From assembly GCA_020725545.1 (NCBI GenBank), contig DYEV01000003.1, forward strand, positions 112,998 to 176,997: DNA of 64,000 nucleotides, given 5' to 3'. The translations under genes were made by a program, and so were the position numbers. Shown in pieces: positions 1 to 11,197 of the stretch. How positions within the stretch are numbered: position 1 is the stretch's first letter; the number at the start of each line of letters is the position of its first letter. The DNA comes from Desulfobacca sp. (lineage in GTDB: Bacteria; Desulfobacterota; Desulfobaccia; Desulfobaccales; Desulfobaccaceae). A model generated the notes under the pieces. The model saw nothing but the letters and a program-made list of their open reading frames with translations, was not told the DNA's origin and did no database searches.

Positions 1-342
1 ACTGGGATCCATCGCAGACCTGGCCGAGGCCAGCCCAACTTCTCTTAACCTGAAGGTACGTATCTCAACACGGGAATGCAAGCACCAACGATTTTGAGGC
101 CACGATACTTGCAAACCGGGAGGTTGGCCAGAAAAGAACTTCGCCGGACAGCAGGTCTGGAAGGAGAATACCTGCCCTCCGGCGAAGGGAATGTGGTATG
201 AGTTAGCTGAAAATTTGATTCAGGAATGATCCGTTTCGGGATGGGCTCTTCAAACCCGGTAAGAACTTCTGCGTTTACCGGCTAAGATCAAGTCCACCTG
301 CGTCCCCTACGTTAACCAGAAATCGGACCCCGGCAATATCCT
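1..342. other. Intergenic region with a long hairpin (139-187)
   Basis: I see no convincing gene in this stretch downstream of glnB. It holds a strong inverted repeat: a perfect 10-bp outer stem (139-148 with 178-187, arms CTTCGCCGGA and TCCGGCGAAG) and an inner 6-bp stem (151-156 with 170-175). A second, shorter hairpin (CCGGTAA/TTACCGG, about 258-283) lies closer to the end of glnB. Neither is followed by a T-tract on either strand, so neither is a canonical terminator. They could stabilise the 3' end of the amt-glnB transcript or belong to a small RNA. The function is unknown. Confidence 0.4.
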
Positions 343-1924
<1,582 letters not shown>

Positions 1925-2320
1925 GGAATTGCCTCCTTAAGTTTTTTGAAAAATTATGATTCCATGCTTGTCCCTCCATGGTAGCAATATCGATGCCATC
2001 TATAAACTATTAATATATCAATTAGTTATAAAATAGTCAGGTTTCAAAATTGTAACACGATGCGCATGGGTTGACAATTATGTACAATTGTGACGGTTTG
2101 GGGGGAGTTGCATCGGTAAGAGAGGGGTGCTGGGCCGGGCGTTAACCCGGCAGCTTCCTGCCTGCTGGAGGAAAGCATCAGGGGAGCTTCGGCCAGGAGT
2201 GTGGGGACCGGCCGAACGGCGGCCTTTTTCCAGAATTGGCGCCGGCGCTGCGGTTGCCTTCTAATAACTTATTGTATTAACAGAATATTAACCTTTTCGG
2301 GTTGACCTGTCGACTAGGTT
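1925..2320. other. Divergent intergenic region, amt / M23 peptidase
   Basis: Apart from the sigma-54 promoter on the minus strand, this stretch holds two AT-rich patches (about 1995-2035 and 2262-2300) in a GC-rich background. The second lies just upstream of the peptidase gene and is the likely place for its promoter, but no clean -35/-10 pair could be assigned. No small gene is visible. Confidence 0.4.
1983..1998 (-). promoter_or_regulatory. Sigma-54 promoter for amt-glnB
   Basis: Read on the minus strand this is TGGCAT-N5-TTGC, matching the sigma-54 consensus TGGCAC-N5-TTGC in every position but one, with correct spacing of the GG and GC elements. The start point would fall near 1972, giving a leader of about 48 bases before amt. 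Sigma-54 control of amt-glnB is well established in proteobacteria. A possible activator region with the palindrome ACAATTGT (2084-2091) lies upstream but does not match a recognised NtrC site. Confidence 0.75.
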
Positions 2321-3700
2321 ATGGTAAGCTGGCGAAAATTCTTAAATGTTATCAACCGTTATCCAGTCGCTGCCCTGCTGCGAGTCCCCATGCTCCGGTC
2401 AACCATCGGCCTGCTCATTACCGCCGTTCTCCTGATGGGATCCAGCCCTGTTGGGGGGCAGTCCTATCTGCGGGTGACCAAACAGGGGGTGGTCTACTAC
2501 TATTTTAACCAGCGTGAGCCCAGCCGCCAGGAGTCTCCGAAGGCTGGCAGCCGCGGGTTGCAGTCTCCCTCCGGCCGCCGGGGCCATGCCAAGGTAGAGC
2601 CGGCTGCCGCAGTCCCCGAGTTCCAGGAAGAGGCCGTGCCTCTCTGGCAGCTCCTGCCGGCTGGTTGGGCAGCTGCGCTCCCGGCTGAGAACCAACCTCC
2701 GCTCTGGCGCCTCAGCAACTTTCTCACCGCATTGCGTTTTTTCCACCTGCCCCGGCCGGTTGACCTGGAAAATGGACCTCCAGAGGCTGTCCCGGCCAAC
2801 GACGAGTCAACCATGGTAGCACCTGAAATGGTGCTTTCTGGAGCGAACCTGAGGCTGGAGCCCGAAGACCTTGCGGTCGGCCGGGAAGTCCTCCTGTCCC
2901 GCTCCGGCCGCCGGATCTGGCTGCAGCCGGGCGGCGGCGACCAGTTGGCCAAGCCCCTCCTGCCTCCGCCGGGAAATTCCCGGGTGCCGTTTGTCGGTCC
3001 ATACTGCTTCCCGGTAGCCCACCCCTTTGGTTTCCGGGATTCCTGGGGTGATCCCCGGGACGGAGGTGGCCGCTGCCACCGGGCCACGGATATCGGGGCG
3101 CCGGAGGGCACAGAAGTCTATGCGGTGACCAGCGGCGTCATCCAGACTATGGGGACGTTCAATCGGGCCGGCAACACCATTCTGTTGCGAGGCCATGACG
3201 GCCGGGGCTATGCCTACATGCACCTCATGGCCTACGCCCCAGGGTTGTGCGAAGGCAAAGTCGTCAAGACCGGTGAACTCATAGGCTATGTGGGCCGCAC
3301 CGGCACCGTGAACTCGGCCCCACACCTACACTTCGAGGTCTACCCGGATCACCGCTTCAGCAAAGACAGTCTAATCAATCCCTATGATTTCCTGGTACAG
3401 TTGAGTGGGGGCATCGGGGTAGCTGATCTGGGCCAACGTCGGCCCGTCCGCCTGGCAAAGGTCCAAGGGCGGCAATCGGATAAATGGCTCCAGGTCGCGG
3501 CCCGCCCCTGGTCCGACTCTCTGGCCCAACCCCGCAGCCATCTCAACTTTAAAATCCCCTTTCCCAAAGTCATCCCGGGCGGTCCCTCGGCCCAGCCCGG
3601 TCCGCCCCGACCGGTGGCCCAACCCACCCGCCAGACACCGGGCAGCATCCTCCTGCCCCCGGGCTATTCTTTGCGAATCCTGCCGCCCAATCCCGGCTAA
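2321..3700 (+). CDS. Secreted M23-family metallopeptidase (LytM domain)
   Basis: A 459-residue exported protein. A hydrophobic signal segment ([11 protein letters not shown]) precedes a short motif ([15 protein letters not shown]) that resembles the N-terminal SH3/DUF4124-like strand seen in other exported proteins. A long Pro-rich low-complexity region separates this from a LytM/M23 domain at about residues 230-350. The zinc motifs are present: HRATDIGAP (HxxxD) and PHLHFEV (HxH). M23 enzymes cut peptidoglycan cross-bridges or, if degenerate, activate amidases; with both motifs intact this one is probably an active endopeptidase. The C-terminal 100 residues are again Pro-rich. An alternative start at 2390 gives a more typical signal peptide, but neither start has a strong Shine-Dalgarno. 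Confidence 0.85.
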   Translation: MVSWRKFLNVINRYPVAALLRVPMLRSTIGLLITAVLLMGSSPVGGQSYLRVTKQGVVYYYFNQREPSRQESPKAGSRGLQSPSGRRGHAKVEPAAAVPEFQEEAVPLWQLLPAGWAAALPAENQPPLWRLSNFLTALRFFHLPRPVDLENGPPEAVPANDESTMVAPEMVLSGANLRLEPEDLAVGREVLLSRSGRRIWLQPGGGDQLAKPLLPPPGNSRVPFVGPYCFPVAHPFGFRDSWGDPRDGGGRCHRATDIGAPEGTEVYAVTSGVIQTMGTFNRAGNTILLRGHDGRGYAYMHLMAYAPGLCEGKVVKTGELIGYVGRTGTVNSAPHLHFEVYPDHRFSKDSLINPYDFLVQLSGGIGVADLGQRRPVRLAKVQGRQSDKWLQVAARPWSDSLAQPRSHLNFKIPFPKVIPGGPSAQPGPPRPVAQPTRQTPGSILLPPGYSLRILPPNPG

Positions 3701-3724
3701 ACAGTGTAGCCAGGCCCAAATCTC

Positions 3725-3797
3725 CCTTGGTGGCCGAGCCCAAAGGTTGCGTTGGAGTTGGGGGTAGGGAGCAGCGCCCCCTGGTCCCCTCCCCTGA
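3725..3797 (+). repeat. Dispersed intergenic repeat, family B copy 1
   Basis: This stretch between convergent genes shares its layout with 17522-17610 and with the minus strand of 51719-51803: a GCCnAAAGG block, a TTGGGG-rich block, then GGGGGTAGGGAGC and a C-rich end. It is the most diverged of the three copies. All three lie immediately 3' of genes. Confidence 0.5.
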
Positions 3798-3818
3798 AAG
3801 CACTTTTGCAACAAACGG

Positions 3819-5129
3819 TTACGGCGTCAGGCGGTCCATGAGGCGGGGGAAGGGGATGGCCTCCCGGACGTGGTGCAGGCCGCAGATCCAGGCCACCAGG
3901 CGTTCCAGCCCCAGGCCAAAGCCGCTGTGGGGCACGCTGCCATAGCGCCGCAGGTCCAGGTACCATTCCAGGGGTTCTGGTGGCAGGTTATGTTCCCGGA
4001 GGCGATCCTGGAGGGCGCTCAGGTTATCCTCACGTTGGGAGCCGCCGATAATCTCTCCCACCCCCTCCGGCGCCAGGACGTCCACGCACAGGACCGTGCG
4101 AGGGTCGGCCGGATCCGGTTTCATGTAGAAAGCCTTACATTCCTTGGGGTAGTGGGTGATCATGACCGGGCGGTCAAAGGCTTGGGAGAGGAAGGTCTCT
4201 TCCGGTGCGCCCAGATCGTCGCCCCAGGCCAGTTCATGGCCGCCGGCGGCCAGACGCTCCAGGGCTTCGCTGTAAGTGAGGCGGGGAAAGGGCGGCTGGA
4301 TGGCCTCCAAAGGCGCCAGCGGCCGCTCCAGTAGGGTCAATTCGGTGCGACGGTGGGCCAGGACCTGCCCCACCAGGTGGCAGATAAGAGCTTCGGCCAG
4401 CTCCAGGATATCCGGCAGTTCGGCAAAGGCGATCTCGGTCTCCAACATCCAGAATTCCGTCAGATGTCGCCGGGTCTTGGATTTTTCCGCCCGGAAGGTG
4501 GGGCCGAAGCAGTACACCTTGCCCAGGGCCATGGCCGCAGCCTCCAGATAGAGTTGGCCGCTCTGGGTCAGGTAGGCCTGGCGTTCGCCAAAATAGTCGG
4601 TGGCAAAAAGCGTGGTGGTGCCCTCACAGACGGTGGGCGTGAAGATGGGGGTGTCCACTAGGATAAAGCGTCGCCCGCTGAAAAACTCCCGGCAGGCCCG
4701 GCTGATTGCATCCCGCACCCGCAGGATGGCCTGCTGCCGGGGGCTGCGCAACCAGAGGTGGCGGTGGTTCAGGAGAAAATCAATGCCATGTTCTTTGGGA
4801 GCAATGGGATACTCTTGGGCCAGGTGCAGGGGCTGGACCGCGGTCAGGTCCAATTCATAGCCGCCCGGGGCCCGGGGCTCGGCCCGGACAACACCGCTGA
4901 CACTCAGGGAGGATTCCTGGGTCAGGCGATCAAAGGCGGCAAAATCCTCCTCGGGGATTTTATTCTTGACCATGACCCCCTGGACCAGACCGGTACCGTC
5001 CCGAAGGATAAGAAAGCGCACCTTGCCGCTGGAGCGCTTGTTATAGAGCCAGCCCCGCAGGGTGACCTCCTGCCCCACTTGACTGGGCAGATTTTCGATG
5101 TACGTGTATGGTGGCATCTGCTTAACCAT
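3819..5129 (-). CDS. asnS: Asparagine--tRNA ligase
   Basis: A 436-residue class IIb aminoacyl-tRNA synthetase that charges tRNA-Asn. The N-terminal OB-fold anticodon-binding domain covers residues 1-110 ([26 protein letters not shown]). The catalytic domain contains motif 2 ([11 protein letters not shown] followed by HLTEFWMLE) and motif 3 ([15 protein letters not shown]). The linker [16 protein letters not shown] is typical of AsnRS rather than AspRS, and there is no GAD insertion as in bacterial AspRS. The length fits AsnRS. An in-frame ATG four codons downstream is also possible, since neither has a strong Shine-Dalgarno. It lies about 50 bases downstream of the mfd-ppiC pair and may be read with it. 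Confidence 0.95.
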   Translation of the reverse strand: MVKQMPPYTYIENLPSQVGQEVTLRGWLYNKRSSGKVRFLILRDGTGLVQGVMVKNKIPEEDFAAFDRLTQESSLSVSGVVRAEPRAPGGYELDLTAVQPLHLAQEYPIAPKEHGIDFLLNHRHLWLRSPRQQAILRVRDAISRACREFFSGRRFILVDTPIFTPTVCEGTTTLFATDYFGERQAYLTQSGQLYLEAAAMALGKVYCFGPTFRAEKSKTRRHLTEFWMLETEIAFAELPDILELAEALICHLVGQVLAHRRTELTLLERPLAPLEAIQPPFPRLTYSEALERLAAGGHELAWGDDLGAPEETFLSQAFDRPVMITHYPKECKAFYMKPDPADPRTVLCVDVLAPEGVGEIIGGSQREDNLSALQDRLREHNLPPEPLEWYLDLRRYGSVPHSGFGLGLERLVAWICGLHHVREAIPFPRLMDRLTP

Positions 5130-5178
5130 TGAAAATTACACCACTGTTGACCCAGCTGGCAGTCGGCCCCACAGCGTC

Positions 5179-6126
5179 CTAGAGCATAATCTTGATCAAG
5201 GCCCGCTTGCGCGCGTCCTTCATCTGTTCCGAGAAGAATTTGAGCATCTGCTCCCGCTCCAGGATTTGAACGATTTGCGGCCTGACTTCGTCCAGACCGA
5301 CTACCTGATTCATCTTGGTTTCGATCAGTTTAATGATCTGAAAGCCCTGGGGGGTTTTAAGGGGGACGACTTCCCCGGGCTTGAGGTTGGCCAAAAATTC
5401 AAAGAACTTGGGATCAAGATCGGCTTGGCGGATAAACCCCAGATCGCCCCCCGGCATGCCAGGGCCTGGTTTGGAATATTCCTGGATGAGTTTATCAAAA
5501 TCCTCCCCTTTCTGGGCGGCGATGAGGGCCTGTTCGGCCTTAGCCCGTATCTCTTCCTGTTGTTCCGGGGTGGCGTCGGCAGCTACGGGCAGGGCGATGA
5601 TTTTAACATGCACCCGGTTTTCCGGGGTAGTGTAGTTGGCCTCATAGAAGCGTTTGATATCGGCTTCGGTGACTTTGGGTTTCTCTTTGACCAGGACGGC
5701 CATGAGCCGGTCCAATTGGATCTGCTCGGTAAGCTGTTGGCGCAGCTGCTCCATGGTCATGCCGTCTTTGGCCAGTGCCCGTTTCAGGGCTTCGTCGTCA
5801 GCAAAGCCGTTGCGCTGTTTGATATCGTCCAGAGCTTTGCGCAGTTCTTTTTCAGGCACGGTCATGCCATAGCGCTTGGCCTCTTCTTTGGCCAGCTTGC
5901 GGTCGATGAGCATATCCAAGGTCTGGCGGCGATAGGCTTCATTGTCGGGCGTCGCCGGGCCGCCGGCCGACGTCCGTAGATATTTCATGGCCTGTTCCAA
6001 TTCTGACAAAGTGATAATCTCGTTATTCACTTGTGCGACAATTTTGTCGACAATTTTGCCGGCAGCAGGGATGGACCAGAAGGTGTGGAGCAAAACGACA
6101 AAACCGAGTAGCACAATGCTGTTCAT
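5179..6126 (-). CDS. Periplasmic peptidyl-prolyl isomerase, SurA/PpiC type
   Basis: A 315-residue exported folding factor. A signal peptide (MNSIVLLGFVVLLHTFWSIPAAG) is followed by a SurA N-terminal chaperone domain opening with VDKIVAQVNNEIITLSELE, and by one parvulin domain at about residues 165-265 (HVKIIALPV, GGDLGFIRQADLDPKF, GEVVPLKTPQGFQIIKL). E. coli SurA has two parvulin domains; one is usual in this phylum. It helps outer-membrane proteins fold in the periplasm. Its ATG overlaps the stop codon of mfd by four bases, implying translational coupling. The mfd-ppiC neighbour pair is common in Desulfobacterota, though the two functions are unrelated. Confidence 0.92.
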   Translation of the reverse strand: MNSIVLLGFVVLLHTFWSIPAAGKIVDKIVAQVNNEIITLSELEQAMKYLRTSAGGPATPDNEAYRRQTLDMLIDRKLAKEEAKRYGMTVPEKELRKALDDIKQRNGFADDEALKRALAKDGMTMEQLRQQLTEQIQLDRLMAVLVKEKPKVTEADIKRFYEANYTTPENRVHVKIIALPVAADATPEQQEEIRAKAEQALIAAQKGEDFDKLIQEYSKPGPGMPGGDLGFIRQADLDPKFFEFLANLKPGEVVPLKTPQGFQIIKLIETKMNQVVGLDEVRPQIVQILEREQMLKFFSEQMKDARKRALIKIML

Positions 6127-9100
6127 GAGTGCAGTTCCTTGGGCGCTGGGGCGCCTGGGCTGGAGGTTGTCCTCTCCCCCATAACAAATAAATGGAGTTC
6201 TTTCAAGAAATTTTTCAAACGGTGCAAAGGGGGGCCGGAATCCTGAGAATGGACCCGGAGCTGATTGTCCGGGGTTAATTGATAGCGTCGGGGTCGTTTC
6301 AGCACCTCGGCTATCAGGCGGTCCTGGTCCAGGTGGTGCTGTTCGGCCAATTTCACAGTGATCAGGCCATTTTTCATGTCCAGACGTTTAATGCCCAGAT
6401 GCCGCAGGACGCCTTTGACCCGGACCACCTCCAGAAGATTAGCGGCCTCCGGGGCCAGCGGGCCGTAGCAGTCCAATAATTCCTCGGCAATGGCGTCGAT
6501 CTCCTCCTGGGCCAAACGGCCGCTGAGCCGCCGATAGAGCATGAGCCGTTGGTCGATATCGGGGATATAGCTCTCGGGCAGATAAGCCGCCAGGGGCAGG
6601 TGGACTTCGGGGTCGGGAGTCAGGTCCTGGGGTTGACCCTTGAGGCGATTGATCTCCTCTTCCAGGAGTTGGAGATACAATTCATAGCCCACCTGGGCAA
6701 TATGTCCTGATTGGGCCGCGCCCAGCATATTGCCGGCCCCGCGGATCTGCAGGTCGTGGAGGGCGATCTTAAAACCGGAGCCCAGCTCGGTGAACTCCAT
6801 CAGGGCCTTGAGCCGTTTCTGGGCTTCGCGATTCAGATGTTCCTCTTCCGGGACCAGGAGATAGGCGTAGGCCTGTTCCCGGCCGCGACCGACCCGGCCG
6901 CGGAGCTGGTAGATCTGGGCCAGCCCCAGGGTATGAGCCCGGTTGATGATAATGGTGTTGGCTGCGGGAATGTCCAAACCGGCCTCGATGATGGCGGTGC
7001 AGACCAGGACATCCACTTCCCGCCGCCAGAACCGCCACATGACGTCCTCTAGGTCCTTTTCTGGCATCTGTCCGTGGGCCATGGCGATCCTCGCGGCCGG
7101 GACCAAACGGTGCAGGTAGGCGGCATAGGAGGCCAAGTTCTGCACCCGGTTGTGCACAAAGAAGACCTGGCCGCCCCGGCCCAACTCCCGCTGTATCGCC
7201 TCTCGGATAATGCGGTCATCGGGTCGGCAGAGGTAGGTGCGGATGGCCATCCGGTCGACCGGCGGCGTGTTGATGATGCTCATCTCCCGCAAGCCGGTCA
7301 TGGACATCTGCAAGGTCCGGGGGATGGGGGTAGCGGTCAGGGTCAGGACATCAATATTTTGCCGCAAATGTTTCAGCTTCTCCTTATGGCTGACCCCGAA
7401 ACGCTGTTCTTCGTCGACGATTAACAGTCCCAAGTCCTTAAAATGGATGTCTTTTTGCAAGAGCCGATGGGTGCCGATAATGATATCGATCTTGCCAGCG
7501 GCCAGATCGGCCAGGATCTGCTTCTGCTCTTTGGGGCTTTTGAAGCGGCTCAGTACTTGGACCGTCAGGGGATAGGGCTGCAGCCGTTTCTGGAACAGGG
7601 CAAAGTGCTGTTCGGCCAGGACGGTGGTAGGAACCAGGAACCCCACCTGGCGGCCGTCCATGGCGGCCCGGAATGCTGCCCGCAGGGCCACCTCGGTCTT
7701 GCCATAGCCCACATCGCCGCAGATCAACCGATCCATGGGGCGGTCGCGGCTCATATCTTCATAGACATCTTGGATGGCGTTGAGCTGATCCGGGGTCTCT
7801 TCGAATTCAAAGGTGGCCTCGAACTCCCGCAGGACTGGATCAGGCGGTGAATATTGATATCCTGGGACTACTTGGCGGGTTGCATAGAGTTCCACCAGTT
7901 CCCGGGCGATCTTTTCCACCGCTTTGCGGACCCGTTTTTTGGTCTTTTCCCAGGCCTTGCCCCCCAACCGGTCCAAAGGCGGGATAGCCTCGTTCGTCCC
8001 CAGATATTTTTGGACCAGGTTGAGGCGATCCACCGGCAGATAGAGTTTATCGCCGCCCAGATATTCCAGGGCCAGGTAGTCATTGATTTCCTGACCGTGG
8101 GTCAGTTTCACCAGCCCCCGATAGAGACCGATGCCGTGGTCCACATGGACGATGGCATCACCCACCTGTAAGTCATTGAGTGAGGTGAAAAACTGCAGGG
8201 GGCGGGCGGTCTTGCGTTTAGGGAGTGCTTTGGCTGCGCCCAGGACTTCTTCTTCGGTGAGGACGATGAGGGCTTCTGCCAGCCACTGGAAGCCGGCGGA
8301 GAGGCCGTCCCAGGTCAGCTGGAGCGTGCCGGGGCGGCCCCAGCGGGGCGCGTCCATCAGTTCGCCGGTCACCCGGCGATCAGCCAGGAGCAGGCTAAGC
8401 CGCTCGGCCTGAGAGCGGCTACGGCAGACCAGGACGACCTGAAAACCGCTGGCCAGCCAGTCCTGCAATTGGGTCGCCAATGGTGTTAGGAGCCGACCGG
8501 GTTCAGCCCCGGCTGCGGCTAGGGTGGTGGCCACATCGACATTGCCCTTGACGTCAAAGTTAAAGACACGTGCCGGCGACCCGTCTACGGCAGTGAAGGG
8601 CGTCACCTGGCAGTTCAGGGTCTGCCGGTGGGCCAAGGCCGGCCGCCAATCGACGAGTGGGTTTTCTACACCCCTGCCCTGCGGGTCTTCCTGCCGCAAA
8701 ACCGCGTCCAGTTCCTGGTGGATATTCAGAGGATCCCAGCAGACCAACAACGCCGCGTCCGGCAGATAATCTGCCAAGGTCTCGGTTTTTTCATAAAAAT
8801 AAGGCAGGTAACGTTCGATGCCGGCAAAATGTTCCCGGCGTTGGAGAAACTCCAGCACCCGGGCGTTTTTCACGGTGCGCAGGCGGTGGCTAGCCAACCG
8901 TTGGCTCTGGGGGTCCAGGAAGACTTCGCTCACCGGGAGGACCACGACGTCCTCCAAGTGTTTTGCAGACCGCTGACTGGCCGGATTAAAGGTCCGGATG
9001 GACTCCACCGTGTCGCCCCAGAATTCCAGCCGGATGGGATCGGGGCTTAACGGCGGGAAAAAATCAATGACGCCGCCCCGAACGCTGTAATCGCCGCGTT

Positions 9101-9638
9101 CCTCCACCAACGGCCGCCGAGCATACCCCCCCGCCTGCAAATGGGCGATGAATTTTTCCCGGTCCAACTCCATGCCAGTAACAAGATATTCAGTAGCCGC
9201 GGCCAACCGCTCCCGGGGGGGCAGGGGCTGAGCTAAAGCCAGGGCCGTGGCAATGATGATGGGATGTCCAGCGCGGCTGGAGAGGCTAGAGGCCGCCTCC
9301 AGTCGGGCGCTGGCAGTTTGCAGATCCGGCGCTAATTCCACAAAGGGCAGATTCTCATAACCGGGGAAAGTGAAAAGAGTCTGGGGCCGGCCGTCCTGGC
9401 CGCCCTGCCCTGCCGCCGTCAGGAAAAAACCGAGATCCCGGAAGAAGCTGGTCTGCAGACTCACCGTGGGGGTTACCAGCAGGATGGGACGGCGCAACTC
9501 CGCCCACAACCTGGCCAGAGACCAGGCCGCCGCCGATGGCGTCAGGCCATAGAGCTCCAACGGCGTTTCGCCTCGGCCTACAGCCTCTGCCAACTGCATC
9601 AGTGATCGGTTGGGATAATACACGGGTCGGAAAATCAA
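6123..9638 (-). CDS. mfd: Transcription-repair coupling factor Mfd
   Basis: A 1171-residue SF2 DNA translocase that removes RNA polymerase stalled at lesions and recruits UvrA. Domain order: a UvrB-like damage-recognition part (residues 1-400), a CarD-like RNA polymerase-interaction domain opening with DLQVGDAIVHVDHGIGLYRG (about 500), helicase motifs I (ICGDVGYGKTEVA) and II (DEEQRFG), motif III (TLTATPIPRTL), the RecG/Mfd-type relay (AIIEAGLDIPAANTIIINRAH, QLRGRVGRG), and a TRCF C-terminal domain. Size and order match full-length Mfd. The upstream-most start is TTG at 9638 without a clear Shine-Dalgarno; an ATG at 9599 is an alternative. It is translationally coupled to the downstream ppiC gene. 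Confidence 0.97.
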   Translation of the reverse strand: MIFRPVYYPNRSLMQLAEAVGRGETPLELYGLTPSAAAWSLARLWAELRRPILLVTPTVSLQTSFFRDLGFFLTAAGQGGQDGRPQTLFTFPGYENLPFVELAPDLQTASARLEAASSLSSRAGHPIIIATALALAQPLPPRERLAAATEYLVTGMELDREKFIAHLQAGGYARRPLVEERGDYSVRGGVIDFFPPLSPDPIRLEFWGDTVESIRTFNPASQRSAKHLEDVVVLPVSEVFLDPQSQRLASHRLRTVKNARVLEFLQRREHFAGIERYLPYFYEKTETLADYLPDAALLVCWDPLNIHQELDAVLRQEDPQGRGVENPLVDWRPALAHRQTLNCQVTPFTAVDGSPARVFNFDVKGNVDVATTLAAAGAEPGRLLTPLATQLQDWLASGFQVVLVCRSRSQAERLSLLLADRRVTGELMDAPRWGRPGTLQLTWDGLSAGFQWLAEALIVLTEEEVLGAAKALPKRKTARPLQFFTSLNDLQVGDAIVHVDHGIGLYRGLVKLTHGQEINDYLALEYLGGDKLYLPVDRLNLVQKYLGTNEAIPPLDRLGGKAWEKTKKRVRKAVEKIARELVELYATRQVVPGYQYSPPDPVLREFEATFEFEETPDQLNAIQDVYEDMSRDRPMDRLICGDVGYGKTEVALRAAFRAAMDGRQVGFLVPTTVLAEQHFALFQKRLQPYPLTVQVLSRFKSPKEQKQILADLAAGKIDIIIGTHRLLQKDIHFKDLGLLIVDEEQRFGVSHKEKLKHLRQNIDVLTLTATPIPRTLQMSMTGLREMSIINTPPVDRMAIRTYLCRPDDRIIREAIQRELGRGGQVFFVHNRVQNLASYAAYLHRLVPAARIAMAHGQMPEKDLEDVMWRFWRREVDVLVCTAIIEAGLDIPAANTIIINRAHTLGLAQIYQLRGRVGRGREQAYAYLLVPEEEHLNREAQKRLKALMEFTELGSGFKIALHDLQIRGAGNMLGAAQSGHIAQVGYELYLQLLEEEINRLKGQPQDLTPDPEVHLPLAAYLPESYIPDIDQRLMLYRRLSGRLAQEEIDAIAEELLDCYGPLAPEAANLLEVVRVKGVLRHLGIKRLDMKNGLITVKLAEQHHLDQDRLIAEVLKRPRRYQLTPDNQLRVHSQDSGPPLHRLKNFLKELHLFVMGERTTSSPGAPAPKELHS

Positions 9639-9676
9639 TTCAGGGAGGGCAAATCTGTTGAAACGTCTTTTTAATG

Positions 9677-9744
9677 CTGAAACCTGCCCCCTTTTTGTAT
9701 ATAATTCCTGGTAATCAGGAATCGAGGCGGGTGCCTCCGCCTCG
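9677..9744 (+). promoter_or_regulatory. Possible promoter and leader hairpin upstream of mce
   Basis: A -10 element TATAAT (9700-9705) lies 17 bases from a weak -35 CTGAAA (9677-9682). Just downstream is a perfect 8-bp hairpin, CGAGGCGG (9723-9730) with CCGCCTCG (9737-9744), in the predicted leader. There is no T-tract, so it is not an intrinsic terminator. Its role is unknown. Confidence 0.45.
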
Positions 9745-9908
9745 CCAGTGCTCTTTATGAAATTGTACTATGAAGATAGGGTGGCTGGCAAGAAAAAGCA
9801 AGCAGCCGTCCAGGTTAGTGCCATTGCCAGCCAGTGGCCGCTCGTGCTCGCTAACCAGGTTGCGACAACATCTTTTGAGCACCAGAAGAATGGAGGAGGA
9901 TGGAAAAC

Positions 9909-10322
9909 ATGAAGATAACCCGTATTGCCCATCTCGGGATTGCCGTCAAGGACCTGGATCCGGTCAAAAAACTTTATGGCGACAACCTCAAACTGCACGG
10001 CCATCACGAAGAGGTGGTAGAATCCCAAAAAGTCAAGGTCAGCTTCTTTCAGGTAGGGGAGACCAACATCGAATTGCTGCTGGCCACCAGCCCTGATAGC
10101 CCGGTGGCCAAGTATGTGGAAAAAAACGGCGAGGGCATCCATCACATCGCCTTTGAGGTAGAGGATATCGATGCCGCAGTGGAAGAGTTGAAGGCAGCCG
10201 GCGTGCGCATGATCGACGAAAAACCCCGGGAAGGGGCCCACGGTGCCCGCATCGCCTTTATTCACCCCAAATCCACCCATGGGGTCCTCATCGAATTATG
10301 CCAACACACCGCCGGCCATTAA
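9909..10322 (+). CDS. mce: Methylmalonyl-CoA epimerase
   Basis: A 137-residue vicinal-oxygen-chelate fold enzyme that interconverts the (R)- and (S)-methylmalonyl-CoA epimers, linking propionyl-CoA carboxylation to methylmalonyl-CoA mutase. Two VOC half-repeats are visible: ITRIAHLGIAVKDLD with a metal-ligand His, and GEGIHHIAFEVEDID with a second His; the closing Glu lies in HGVLIELCQH. The ATG at 9909 is preferred because GGAGGAG (9892-9898) is then about 10 bases away; the ATG at 9900 would sit directly on it. A TIM-barrel gene follows 47 bases later. No mutase gene is in the window. The pathway could run for propionate oxidation or in reverse during fermentation. Confidence 0.93.
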   Translation: MKITRIAHLGIAVKDLDPVKKLYGDNLKLHGHHEEVVESQKVKVSFFQVGETNIELLLATSPDSPVAKYVEKNGEGIHHIAFEVEDIDAAVEELKAAGVRMIDEKPREGAHGARIAFIHPKSTHGVLIELCQHTAGH

Positions 10323-10369
10323 CCTCGGTCCGGAGAGAGGCATCAGCGGGGGAGGAGGTGCTGCCCGGC

Positions 10370-11146
10370 ATGCCGGCCAACGTCCACGTCAATGTGCCAT
10401 TCGGCATGTTGTGGGAGCGTTACCTCCCCCTCTTTCTGGAGGAACGCCTGAACCCGGAGATCGGTCTGGACGGCCCCAGTCTGGACCGGTTCACCCGGCA
10501 GGAGTTCGGCCAGGTGGCCGAGCGCCTGCATCAGGCCGGCCTGAGGATAACGCTCCACGCCCCCTTTCAGGACCTGTTGCCCGGCGCCCTGGACCGTCAT
10601 ATTCTGGCGGCCACTCGAGCCCGCCTGCAAGAGGCCTTTGACCTGCTGGACATCTTCCAGCCTCGGACCATTGTCTGCCATCTGGGCTTTGAATCCCGAC
10701 ATTACAACGGCATGGAGGACCGCTGGCTGGCCCATAGTCTGGGCACCTGGGAACCTCTGGCGGAACAGGCGGCGCAATACGGCACTCTGGTGACCCTGGA
10801 AAACGTCTACGAAACCGATCCGACCCTGATCCGCCGCTTGTTTTCCCGGCTGACAGCCGTCAATATCCGGCTGTGTCTGGATGTCGGCCATTTACAGGCC
10901 TTTGCTGGTGGGAATTTTGCGGTCTGGCTCCAGGAGCTGGGCGATCTGGTGGGGCAGTTGCATCTGCACGATAATCTCGGTGACCAAGATGAGCATCTGG
11001 CCCTGGGGCAGGGGATCATCCCCTTGCAGCAGGTCTTATCCTATTTCGCGCCGTGTCAGCCGCCACCCGTGGTAACGCTGGAACCCCATAAGGAGAACAG
11101 TTTAAAGCCGTCCTTGCAGTACCTGGCCAGCCACTGGCCCTGGTAA
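10370..11146 (+). CDS. Sugar phosphate isomerase/epimerase-like TIM-barrel protein
   Basis: A 258-residue protein of the AP endonuclease 2 / xylose isomerase-like TIM-barrel superfamily. Typical strand-end motifs are ITLHAPF, TIVCHLGFES, LVTLENVYE, RLCLDVGHLQAF, QLHLHDN and VVTLEPH; the His, Glu and Asp residues there are the usual metal ligands. The start MPANVHVNVPFG is chosen for the GGAGGAGG sequence about 10 bases upstream; the longer frame would overlap mce. The substrate cannot be told from sequence: members include sugar isomerases, endonuclease IV-like proteins and metabolic hydrolases. Its position directly behind mce suggests co-transcription, not necessarily a shared pathway. Confidence 0.75.
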   Translation: MPANVHVNVPFGMLWERYLPLFLEERLNPEIGLDGPSLDRFTRQEFGQVAERLHQAGLRITLHAPFQDLLPGALDRHILAATRARLQEAFDLLDIFQPRTIVCHLGFESRHYNGMEDRWLAHSLGTWEPLAEQAAQYGTLVTLENVYETDPTLIRRLFSRLTAVNIRLCLDVGHLQAFAGGNFAVWLQELGDLVGQLHLHDNLGDQDEHLALGQGIIPLQQVLSYFAPCQPPPVVTLEPHKENSLKPSLQYLASHWPW

Positions 11147-11153
11147 AAAAAAG

Positions 11154-11171
11154 GGCGCCGCCTGGCGCCCT
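11154..11171. terminator. Bidirectional intrinsic terminator
   Basis: A perfect 7-bp stem GGGCGCC/GGCGCCC with a four-base loop lies between the TIM-barrel gene (plus) and csp (minus). On the minus strand the stem is followed by a run of eight T, on the plus strand by TGGGTTTT. It is thus strong for csp and moderate for the plus-strand gene. Confidence 0.85.
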
Positions 11172-11197
11172 GGGTTTTCCTGAGGCAGCTCACTGCC

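Noticed and set aside
2041..2100. NtrC-binding sites upstream of amt
   Set aside because: An ACAATTGT palindrome is present, but it does not match the NtrC consensus and no paired site was found.
9768..10096. 108-codon plus-strand frame before and within mce
   Set aside because: It overlaps mce in another frame, has no ribosome-binding site and no recognisable protein features.
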